From NCBI RefSeq assembly GCF_014640315.1, contig NZ_BMGS01000003.1:62001-126000 (forward strand): a stretch of DNA of 64,000 bases, given 5' to 3'. Made by a program: the position numbers and the translations under genes. The stretch's first letter is position 1. Every line of letters begins with the position of its first letter. The DNA is from Hymenobacter glacieicola. GTDB lineage: Bacteria > Bacteroidota > Bacteroidia > Cytophagales > Hymenobacteraceae. This document shows positions 57,684-64,000 of the stretch, in pieces. The notes below the pieces were generated by a model, which saw only the letters and a program-made list of their open reading frames with translations, ran no database searches and was not told where the DNA came from.

Positions 57684-59240
57684 ATGCTCTTCACGCCCAG
57701 CCCCATGCTGCTCAAGCTGCTCTACACCCGCGGCAGCCTGCACAACACGCCCGAGGGCGTGGCCTTCAGCATCAAGAATCGTTTGGATACGGTCCGCGTG
57801 ACGCGCATTGACCACGTCCGGATTGGGGAGGTGACAATTCCGGCCGAGCAGATTGCCCTGGACTTGGGCGACGGAAACGTACGGCCCGCCACGGTGCTTA
57901 ACGCCGATGGCTCCGGGATTAACCTGCCCGTGGGCCAGGCTGCTACCTTTCATCTGGCCACTAGTCCGCTCCCGGAAGGCATGCACAAGGTGCAGGTGCA
58001 GTTTGCGGCCGAGCCCTTCGGCGACCTGACCGTGGAGGTAGAAGACGCCATTGCCCACCAGCCGGAAAACCGCACCCGCATTCCGCGCTCCGAGCAGGAC
58101 GACTACTCCGAAGCCGCCGTTCGGGCCCGGCAACAGTTTGCCGAAGAGTTTACGGGTCAGCAGTTTCATCACCTGAAACAATACTCCTTCGATGCCCACG
58201 ACCTGCAAGGAAACTGCGAGCATTTCACGGGGGTAGCCCAGATTCCGGTGGGCCTGGCCGGGCCCCTACGCGTAAACGGCGAGCATGCCCAGGGCGACTT
58301 CCTGATTCCGATGGCTACCACCGAAGGCACCCTGGTAGCTAGTTATAACCGCGGCATGCAGGTGCTTAACCTTTGCGGGGGCGTGAAGTGCACCGTTATC
58401 GGCGACGCCATGCAGCGGGCTCCGGTGTTCGTGTTCGATGATGCCCGGGGGGCCCGGGACTTTGGGCAGTGGGTAGCCGCGGAGCTTGAGCGGATTCGGC
58501 CCGAGGCGGAAAGCACCTCCCGCGTGGCCAAGCTCCAGTACATCGACACCTATTTGGCCAATAAATTCGCCTACCTGCGCTTTAACTTCAGTACCGGCGA
58601 CGCGGCAGGCCAGAACATGGTGGGCCGCGCCACCTTTGCGGCCTGCTCCTGGATTCTGGAAAACTACAAGGGCGCGCCCATCCGCCATTTCTACCTCGAG
58701 TCCAACTTCGCTACCGACAAAAAAGCCTCCCAAATCAACGTGATGCGCACCCGCGGCAAGCGCGTGGTAGCCGAGTGCGTTATCAAGCGCGACATTCTGC
58801 AGCAGCGCATGCGCGTGACCCCGGAGCAGCTGGCCTACCACGGGCAGGTTAGCAACGTGGGCGCCTTTCTGTCGGGGGCCAACAACAACGGGGCCCACTC
58901 GGCCAACGGCATCACGGCCCTGTTCATTGCTACTGGCCAGGATGTTGCCAACGTGTCGGAGTCCTCGGCCGGGGTGCTCTACTCGGAAGTTACCAAGGAA
59001 GGCGACCTGTACCTGAGCATCACCATTCCCTCCCTGATTGTGGCGACCCACGGCGGCGGCACCGGCCTAGCCACCCAAAATGAGTGCCTGCGGATGCTGA
59101 ACTGCGTGGGCCGCGGCACCGTGAACAAGTTTGCCGAAATAGTGGCCGGCGTGGTGCTGGCCGGGGAGCTAAGCCTGGGCTCCGCCATTTCCTCCTCCGA
59201 TTGGGTCAGCAGCCACGAGCAATACGGCCGGAATCGGTGA
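57684..59240 (+). CDS. Hydroxymethylglutaryl-CoA reductase with N-terminal beta domain
   Basis: Reduces HMG-CoA to mevalonate with two NADPH, the committed step of the mevalonate route to isoprenoids. The 518 residues hold an N-terminal beta-rich domain (about 1-125, LLKLLYTRGSLHNTPEGVAF) and the catalytic domain with EHFTGVAQIPVGLAGPL, ATTEGTLVASYNRG (Glu), FATDKKASQIN (Lys), THGGGTGLATQ and a conserved His near the C-terminus (VSSHEQYG, near 511), which together are class I-like. The beta extension is standard in Bacteroidota. The TGA stop (59238-59240) lies in the GTGAGTAGTGAG tract of the neighbouring repeat. It implies isoprenoids are made from mevalonate in this organism. Confidence 0.92.
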   Translation: MLFTPSPMLLKLLYTRGSLHNTPEGVAFSIKNRLDTVRVTRIDHVRIGEVTIPAEQIALDLGDGNVRPATVLNADGSGINLPVGQAATFHLATSPLPEGMHKVQVQFAAEPFGDLTVEVEDAIAHQPENRTRIPRSEQDDYSEAAVRARQQFAEEFTGQQFHHLKQYSFDAHDLQGNCEHFTGVAQIPVGLAGPLRVNGEHAQGDFLIPMATTEGTLVASYNRGMQVLNLCGGVKCTVIGDAMQRAPVFVFDDARGARDFGQWVAAELERIRPEAESTSRVAKLQYIDTYLANKFAYLRFNFSTGDAAGQNMVGRATFAACSWILENYKGAPIRHFYLESNFATDKKASQINVMRTRGKRVVAECVIKRDILQQRMRVTPEQLAYHGQVSNVGAFLSGANNNGAHSANGITALFIATGQDVANVSESSAGVLYSEVTKEGDLYLSITIPSLIVATHGGGTGLATQNECLRMLNCVGRGTVNKFAEIVAGVVLAGELSLGSAISSSDWVSSHEQYGRNR

Positions 59241-59401
59241 GTAGTGAGTAGTGAGTAAAAGGTACGTCATCCTGAGCGCAGCGAAGGACCTTATCACGCA
59301 GAAACGAGTCGTTATTTTGACTGCTGTTTTAGCGTAATAAGGTCCTTCGCTGCGCTCAGGATGACAGATAGTTTTAACTCACTACTCACCATCTCACCAC
59401 C
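59235..59401. repeat. Composite repeat: GTGAG-type tracts around a perfect hairpin core
   Basis: The best-preserved element. Left tract GGTGAGTAGTGAGTAGTGAG (from 59237) contains the HMG-CoA reductase TGA stop. Core 59266-59365 has perfect 29-base arms that start GTCATCCTGAGCGCAGCGAA. Right tract ACTCACTACTCACCATCTCA ends next to the TAG stop of the lipoprotein gene (59401-59403). So it fills the gap between two convergent genes from stop to stop. Confidence 0.9.
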
Positions 59402-59931
59402 TACAGCGGATCGGCGGTTACTTTAAAGCGCGAATCGGTGCGGATGGTGATGTCTCGGCTGATAGGCTTGCGGATTTTAGCTTCCGTGGACAAGGTGTAG
59501 CTACTGGCTTTCACGTACTTGTCCAGCTTCTGGGAGGTAGGCGTGAGCTGCAGCGTGTTCACGCCGGTCGGCACGTTATCCAGCGAGGCCAGCAGGATTT
59601 TGTCGTTGCTGTCGGTGCTGATGTAGATGGTGATGCTCTGCAGAAAGTCGAAATTCTCGGAGCTGGGGTCGGTGATGGAGAGCGTGAGCCGGTCGAGCTT
59701 TACGTCCTTTACCAGGTTGGCGCTGGTGTTTTCGTTTTTGAACTTCTCGTCGGAGCGCGTGGTCACGGCAATGGGCGTGAGCGGCACTACTTGCCCGATG
59801 GGGAAAGCGCTGGCAATCTTCACCGACTGCGAATCCTCGATGTAGAAAGTCAGCAGCTTATCAAGTTTGTCACAGCTGGAGAGGAAGGCCAATACAACCA
59901 GAAGTGGCGTTAGGAACAGGATTTTTTTCAT
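59401..59931 (-). CDS. Lipoprotein, function unknown
   Basis: A 176-residue predicted lipoprotein: signal peptide MKKILFLTPLLVVLAFLSSC with lipobox cysteine at 20, followed by DKLDKLLTFYIEDSQS. The rest is beta-rich (VKIASAFPIGQVVPLTP, VKLDRLTLSITDPSSENFDF, IYISTDSNDKILLASLDN), with no family I recognise. It may be an immunoglobulin-like envelope protein. The TAG stop (59401-59403) sits right at the edge of the composite repeat. Alone on the minus strand, convergent with HMG-CoA reductase. Confidence 0.7.
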   Translation of the reverse strand: MKKILFLTPLLVVLAFLSSCDKLDKLLTFYIEDSQSVKIASAFPIGQVVPLTPIAVTTRSDEKFKNENTSANLVKDVKLDRLTLSITDPSSENFDFLQSITIYISTDSNDKILLASLDNVPTGVNTLQLTPTSQKLDKYVKASSYTLSTEAKIRKPISRDITIRTDSRFKVTADPL

Positions 59932-60363
59932 GGCGTTGCAGTTTTGGCGAAGTTACGAAATCTGTGCCTTTGTAGGTCTGTTAGCACCGGCCGGACACCA
60001 GCCCCGTTGCTAAGGCACGCAACGCCAACGGCCTTCTCCGCCGTAGCCAGCTGCCGGAATCATGCCCTCAACCATCCGAACGATGTAGAAACGCAATATT
60101 TTGCGTCTCGTCGTTGCGGACGTTGTTTCTTTGGCTATTCCTCTGCGTCGAAATGACAGGTGAGCTTGGTTGTCCTAGCTCTATCGTTCCCAGCCCGAGA
60201 CCCAGCCCTCCGCGTCTTTACGGTGGGTGATTAGCCAACGGGTTTAGCGTGCTACGCCCTTAACGCTACCGTACGTCAAGGGCGTAGCACGTTTGTTAAC
60301 TGCATCACAGAAGGAAGTTGTCATGCATTGCGCTGCTTGCCAGAACAACTCACTGAATCACCG
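59932..60363. other. 432-base gap with two hairpins
   Basis: No credible gene. It holds a small palindrome ACGCAATATTTTGCGT (60091-60106), beside remnants of a repeat that end in AAATGACAGG (about 60151-60160), and an inverted repeat with 14-base arms CGTGCTACGCCCTT/AAGGGCGTAGCACG (60248-60261 and 60278-60291). The second hairpin could end transcription from homogentisate dioxygenase. The rest is plain. Confidence 0.6.
60248..60291. repeat. Inverted repeat with 14-base arms
   Basis: CGTGCTACGCCCTT and its perfect complement around a 16-base loop, downstream of homogentisate dioxygenase. It has no T run, so its role as a terminator is uncertain. Confidence 0.65.
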
Positions 60364-61572
60364 CTAATCCATCATATCGGCGGCGCGGGGCGGGTCGTGC
60401 TGGAAGTCGGGCTGCCAGCTCATGGGGTAGCGCGGGTCCACGTAGGGTAGGGCGGCCTCCGTCAGGTAAAGCGGGCGGAACGTGTCCACCATCACGGCCA
60501 GCTCGTGGGTTTCCTTCTTGCCGATGCTGGCCTCCACGGTGCCGGGGTGCGGGCCGTGCGGGATGCCGCTCGGGTGCCAGGTAAACGAAGCCAGATCTAC
60601 CCCGCGCCGCGACATGAAGTTGCCCGCCACGTAGTACAGCACCTCGTCGGAGTCGACGTTGGAGTGGTTGTAGGGCGCCGGAATAGCCAGCGGGTGATAG
60701 TCAAAGAGGCGCGGCACGAAGGAGCAGATCACGAAGTTGTGGCCCTCGAACTGCTGGTGCACGGGTGGGGGCTGGTGAATGCGGCCGGTAATGGGCTCGA
60801 AATCGTGGATGCTGGTGGCATAGGGGTAGAAGTACCCGTCCCAGCCCACCACATCGAAGGGCGAGTGGCCGTACACCAGCGTGTGCAGCAGCCCGTCCTT
60901 TTTCACCCGTACCTCGTACTCGCCCGACTCGCGCACATCACCCTCAATGAGCTCCGAGGGGCCGCGGAAGTCACGCTCGCAGTAGGGCGCGTGCTCCAGC
61001 AGTTGCCCGAAGTGGTTGCGGTAGCGCCGGCAGGTTTCCACGGGGCTAAACGACTCAATGATGAGCAGGCGCACCGGTCCTTCCTCGAAGTGCAGCTGAT
61101 GAATAATAGTGCGCGGAATCACCACGTAGTCGCCGGGCTCGAAGGCCAGCTTGCCCAACTGGCTCCAGAGTTCCCCCCGGCCTTCGTGCACAAAAATCAC
61201 CTCATCGGCCAGCGCATTCTTATAGTAGTAGTCCATGCGCTGCTGCGTGGGGTTGCAGATGCTCATGGTCACGTCGGCGTTGCCGAGCAGGGTCTGGCGG
61301 GCCTGCAGGTAGTCGCCGCCGGTGGTGGTTTGGGCCAGGGTGCGCAGATGGGCCGGCTCCAGGGGCCGGTCTTTGAGCAGTTTGGGCGCGTAAGGCCGGG
61401 GCTCCCCCACCTTCCGGATTTCGGTGGGCGCGTGGCGGTGGTAGAGCAGCGACGAGACGCCGTGAAAGCCCAGCGTACCCACCAGTTGCTCGTGGTAAAG
61501 CGAGCCGTCGGGTTGGCGGAACTGGGTGTGGCGCTTGCGCGGAATCTGGCCTAGACGTTGATAGAAGGGCAT
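60364..61572 (-). CDS. hmgA: Homogentisate 1,2-dioxygenase
   Basis: Iron-dependent ring-cleavage enzyme that opens homogentisate to maleylacetoacetate in tyrosine and phenylalanine breakdown. The 402 residues include YYYKNALADEVIFVHEGRGE near 115-134, the cupin stretch GDYVVIPRTIIHQLHFEEG near 146-164, YNHSNVDSDEVLYYVAGNF near 299-317 and WHPSGIPHGPHPGTVEASIG near 330-349, which provides the conserved His/Glu iron ligands. Length is near normal (about 390-440). No other gene of tyrosine breakdown is next to it, so the pathway must be spread across the chromosome. Monocistronic between gaps. Confidence 0.93.
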   Translation of the reverse strand: MPFYQRLGQIPRKRHTQFRQPDGSLYHEQLVGTLGFHGVSSLLYHRHAPTEIRKVGEPRPYAPKLLKDRPLEPAHLRTLAQTTTGGDYLQARQTLLGNADVTMSICNPTQQRMDYYYKNALADEVIFVHEGRGELWSQLGKLAFEPGDYVVIPRTIIHQLHFEEGPVRLLIIESFSPVETCRRYRNHFGQLLEHAPYCERDFRGPSELIEGDVRESGEYEVRVKKDGLLHTLVYGHSPFDVVGWDGYFYPYATSIHDFEPITGRIHQPPPVHQQFEGHNFVICSFVPRLFDYHPLAIPAPYNHSNVDSDEVLYYVAGNFMSRRGVDLASFTWHPSGIPHGPHPGTVEASIGKKETHELAVMVDTFRPLYLTEAALPYVDPRYPMSWQPDFQHDPPRAADMMD

Positions 61573-61662
61573 ATGGGCGGGAAGTAGCGGGTGGGAACTA
61601 TAGGTAGGATGCCGTAGCGTGAAGGTACAAAGTTTGGCCGGCGTGCGTTCTACCGGCTTCTG

Positions 61663-61744
61663 GCATTCCGGGAGGAGCGAGGAATGTGGATTGCCTTCAA
61701 TTCAACAGCATCACCCAGACTCCTTGCTCCCCTCCCGGAATGAC
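61663..61744. repeat. Imperfect inverted repeat, CATTCCGGGAGGAGC type
   Basis: Arms CATTCCGGGAGGAGCGAGGA and its imperfect complement ending CCCGGAATGAC, with a loop of about 30 bases. It lies between the divergent homogentisate dioxygenase and transglutaminase genes, so it is not only a feature of transcript ends. Confidence 0.7.
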
Positions 61745-61828
61745 AAGGCGTACGGTGAACCAGAACAATCTTCCGTGTCGTTTCTTTGTACGTTGATTAT
61801 TAGCGGCAACTCGGCTGCCTTCTTCGCT

Positions 61829-62809
61829 ATGCTCTCGTTTCTACTCCCCTTACTTTCCCTGCTTTCGGTAGCACAGCCGCCCACCCCTACGCCCCGCAGC
61901 CGCACCTTCACGTTCGATTACACTGCTACCATTCCAGCCCAGCCAGCCGGTACCAGAACGGTAGACCTGTGGCTACCCGTGCCCCACGACGATAAATCCC
62001 AGGATATCCGCGACTTGCAGGTGACTTCACCGGTGCCGTATGATATCCAGACCGGCGTATACGGCAACCGGATTCTGCACCTGCGCGCTACCGGCCCGGC
62101 CCTGCAAGGCTTCACGGTGGATATGCGCCTGCGCGCTACCCGGCGCGAGCACCTGGCCCCGGCCCTGAGTGGGCAGCGTCCGCCCCGCGAGGCCCCCGAC
62201 CCCAACCTGCAGCGCTGGCTGGCCCCCGACAGCCTCGTGCCACTTGATCCGCAAATTCGGCTCTGGGCCCTGGAGGTAGCCATCAAAGCCCAGGCTAAAA
62301 CCAATCTGGAAAAGGCCCGCGCCGTTTATGAGCACGTGGTCAGCACCGTGAAATACGATAAGACGGGCCAGGGCTGGGGCCGCGGCGACATCTACTACGC
62401 CTGCGACGCCCGCCGGGGCAACTGCACCGATTTTCACGCCGTGTTCATCGGCTACTGCCGGGCCCTGGGCATTCCGGCCCGCTTCAGCATCGGCTTCCCG
62501 CTGCCACCCGAGCGCGGCGCGGCCGAAATCAAAGGCTACCACTGCTGGGCGGAGTTCTACACGCCCGAAACCGGTTGGGTACCCGTTGACGCCTCGGAAG
62601 CTGCCAAAAACCCCGACCGTCGCAATTACTTTTTCGGGGCCCACGATGAAAACCGGCTGGAATTCACCCGCGGCCGGGACCTGGTGCTGGTGCCGCGCCA
62701 AAACAACCCGGCGCTTAACTACTTCATCTACCCCTACGCCGAGGCCGATGGCAAGCCCCTGACTGGTATCAAGCAAGAGTTCCGGGTGCAGGACCTAGTT
62801 AAGAAGTAG
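61829..62809 (+). CDS. Exported transglutaminase-like domain protein
   Basis: A 326-residue exported protein with a short signal peptide (MLSFLLPLLSLLSVAQ, start 61829; the longer frame runs into a repeat). A beta-rich N-terminal part (about 25-115, FDYTATIPAQPAGTRTVDLW) precedes a transglutaminase-fold core with the catalytic triad Cys199 (GNCTDFHAVFIGYCRALG), His237 (GYHCWAEFY) and Asp254 (VPVDASEA). Bacterial members are usually cysteine proteases or cross-linking enzymes of the envelope; the activity here is unknown. A terminator follows. Confidence 0.85.
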   Translation: MLSFLLPLLSLLSVAQPPTPTPRSRTFTFDYTATIPAQPAGTRTVDLWLPVPHDDKSQDIRDLQVTSPVPYDIQTGVYGNRILHLRATGPALQGFTVDMRLRATRREHLAPALSGQRPPREAPDPNLQRWLAPDSLVPLDPQIRLWALEVAIKAQAKTNLEKARAVYEHVVSTVKYDKTGQGWGRGDIYYACDARRGNCTDFHAVFIGYCRALGIPARFSIGFPLPPERGAAEIKGYHCWAEFYTPETGWVPVDASEAAKNPDRRNYFFGAHDENRLEFTRGRDLVLVPRQNNPALNYFIYPYAEADGKPLTGIKQEFRVQDLVKK

Positions 62810-62915
62810 CACGGAGTTCTGCCAGTTGTACGCAAGGTGGATGAGGCAGACTACCCCGGCTTGCACAGGCGAAACCAGGCGGCCAGCAAAGGGTGGCGCT
62901 ACCGTAACTGCATAA

Positions 62916-62958
62916 CTCACAGGGCCGCTACTCTTCACAAGAGTAGCGGCCCTGTGAG
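62916..62958. terminator. Bidirectional hairpin terminator
   Basis: A 19-base perfect stem CTCACAGGGCCGCTACTCT/AGAGTAGCGGCCCTGTGAG with a five-base loop, between the convergent transglutaminase and S41 genes. It lacks a long T run but is very stable. Confidence 0.8.
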
Positions 62959-62979
62959 TTAAGGCGGGTAGGAACGGTT

Positions 62980-64000
62980 TTATTTACCCAATAAGCCCAA
63001 CATGGCCGTAGTACCAGGCTCCTGAATGGCGCGCAGGGCGTGCTGCATTTCAGCGTCTTCTTGGTTCAGGACTTGGTAGTAGGCTGACTTGCCGTAGGCG
63101 CTACGCGCAATCAGGGCTTTGAGCTGGTTACGTAGCAAAACCGCACTACGGCGCATATCAGCGGAGTTTTGGGGAACACCGTCGCGGGCGGCTTTGGTAG
63201 CCAGTTGCTGCAGCTGTACGTCGCTGATGTGGAAGTTGTGGTTGAATTGATCAAACCGTAGGGCTTCCAACTCGGCTTTGTGCTCCTGGTAATAGGTCAA
63301 GGCAAACTCGCGCACCAGGTTCAGGCTTTGCAGGCGGGTGTAGTAAGCGGAGTGAGCCGTGGTGTCCCGGGGTACAAACAAATCGGGCATGATGCCCCCG
63401 CCGCCGTACACGGCGCGGCCGTGGGCTGTGCGGAAGCGTAGCGAGTCGGCGAAGTGGATGCTGTCGGCGTGGAAAAACTCACCGTGGCGCTGCCGGTTCT
63501 GTAACTCCTGCTCATAAGCAGCCAGCCCGCCGCGGTAGGATTTCTGAATGCTCCGGCCCGAAGGCGTGTAGTAGCGGGCAATGGTCAGGCGCAGCTCCGA
63601 GCCATCATTCAGGGCAATGGGTTGCTGCACCAGGCCCTTGCCAAAGGTGCGGCGGCCCACCAGCAGAGCCCGGTCGTGGTCCTGCAGCGCCCCGGCCAGC
63701 ACTTCGGCGGCGGAGGCGCTGCCTTCGTCCACGAGCACCACCAGGGCGCCTTCCTCGAAGTCACCGACTACCCGCGAAAACGTCTGGGTATCGTACTGGT
63801 CGCCTTTGCCGTCGGTATACACTATCTTCTTGGTGCCCCCAATGAACTCATCGGCCATTTTGGTGGCGCGGTCGAGGTAGCCACCAGGGTTGCCGCGCAA
63901 GTCCAGCACGAGGCGCGCGAGGCCCTGCCGGCGCAAATCGCCCAGAGCCGACTTAAACTCGTCGTATGTACCGCTGGCAAAGCGGCTTACCTTGATGTAG
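62980..64000 (-). CDS. S41 family C-terminal processing peptidase (partial)
   Basis: The C-terminal 340 residues of a serine protease; its N-terminal part (signal, PDZ) lies beyond the window. FASGTYDEFKSAL and LVLDLRGNPGGYLDRATKM lead into the catalytic serine in EGSASAAEVLAGAL and the lysine in RRTFGKGLVQQPI, the Ser-Lys dyad of CtpA-like enzymes. IARYYTPSGRSIQK follows. After the domain comes a long helical tail (about 150 residues, rich in Gln, Leu and Arg) that ends TAMLGLLGK, typical of Bacteroidota S41 proteases. It trims C-termini of periplasmic or outer-membrane proteins. Confidence 0.9.
   Translation of the reverse strand, partial: YIKVSRFASGTYDEFKSALGDLRRQGLARLVLDLRGNPGGYLDRATKMADEFIGGTKKIVYTDGKGDQYDTQTFSRVVGDFEEGALVVLVDEGSASAAEVLAGALQDHDRALLVGRRTFGKGLVQQPIALNDGSELRLTIARYYTPSGRSIQKSYRGGLAAYEQELQNRQRHGEFFHADSIHFADSLRFRTAHGRAVYGGGGIMPDLFVPRDTTAHSAYYTRLQSLNLVREFALTYYQEHKAELEALRFDQFNHNFHISDVQLQQLATKAARDGVPQNSADMRRSAVLLRNQLKALIARSAYGKSAYYQVLNQEDAEMQHALRAIQEPGTTAMLGLLGK

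Noticed and set aside
60505-61554. A 349-codon plus-strand open frame across homogentisate dioxygenase
   Set aside because: It is antisense to a clear enzyme gene and has composition typical of a shadow frame, rich in His, Val and Gln with no motif.

Overview
The window looks like a chromosomal segment of a high-GC member of the Bacteroidota, most likely Hymenobacter or a close relative in the Cytophagales. The reasons are the T9SS-type C-terminal sorting domains on secreted proteins, BshC (bacillithiol), an SDR-type threonine dehydrogenase, an HMG-CoA reductase with the N-terminal beta extension, DUF1599, BT_3928-like, DUF4295, DUF5522 and GDYxxLxY proteins, an almost complete lack of Shine-Dalgarno sites, and promoters of the Bacteroidota type (TTTG, about 19 bases, TAnnTTTG). 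Nothing in it looks like a prophage, a plasmid or a transposase-bearing insertion sequence, and no tRNA or rRNA gene was recognised.

Layout. 1-5.7 kb: shikimate kinase, a peptide-type ABC permease, a DoxX-like membrane protein and DUF1599, divergent from folP-cdaA (folate synthesis, cyclic di-AMP synthesis). 5.8-9.5 kb: a threonine breakdown locus, with glycine C-acetyltransferase (kbl) and SDR threonine dehydrogenase (tdh) on either side of a patatin lipase. 9.6-20 kb: DUF3891, a lipoprotein, a BrkB-like protein, two tandem outer-membrane beta-barrels, an internally duplicated secreted protein, rlmN, a thioesterase, mnmD, and the coupled DUF2157/GDYxxLxY pair. 20-29 kb: a 46-codon orphan ORF, a frameshifted exbD, formyl-THF cyclo-ligase, bshC, rimO, and the ribosomal cluster rpmB ... 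rpmG-DUF4295-ftsY, interrupted by a secreted Xaa-Pro aminopeptidase. 29-43 kb: LEA-type protein, rocD, HdeD, a run of three related small lipoproteins, hemB, a GNAT enzyme, APC permease, CDF transporter, a GH1-like hydrolase with a PLD protein, and a PA14/ricin/T9SS secreted protein. 43-54 kb: ogt, an esterase, a TPR protein, a beta-barrel, an M4 metalloprotease with T9SS tail, an SDR, an ATP-grasp ligase, an M20 amidohydrolase and a PAP2-type protein. 54-64 kb: an SDR, PhyH dioxygenase, WG-repeat protein, a TonB protein with a cysteine-rich N-terminus, HMG-CoA reductase, a lipoprotein, homogentisate dioxygenase, a transglutaminase-like protein and the end of an S41 protease.

The genes are mostly housekeeping and envelope functions. 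The least explained signal is at DNA level: many intergenic inverted repeats of a few related kinds. The largest have a hairpin core (arms of GTCATCCTGAGCG type) framed by GTGAGTAGTGAG-like tracts with stop codons in all frames, and these tracts supply or touch the stop codons of the flanking genes. A second kind (GGATTTAGACGGATT) brackets the ATP-grasp gene with a perfect 21-bp inverted repeat overlapping both its start and its stop. Other points worth checking are the exbD frameshift, the trio of related lipoproteins, the orphan 46-codon ORF with its own terminator, and an apparently leaderless rlmN promoter.
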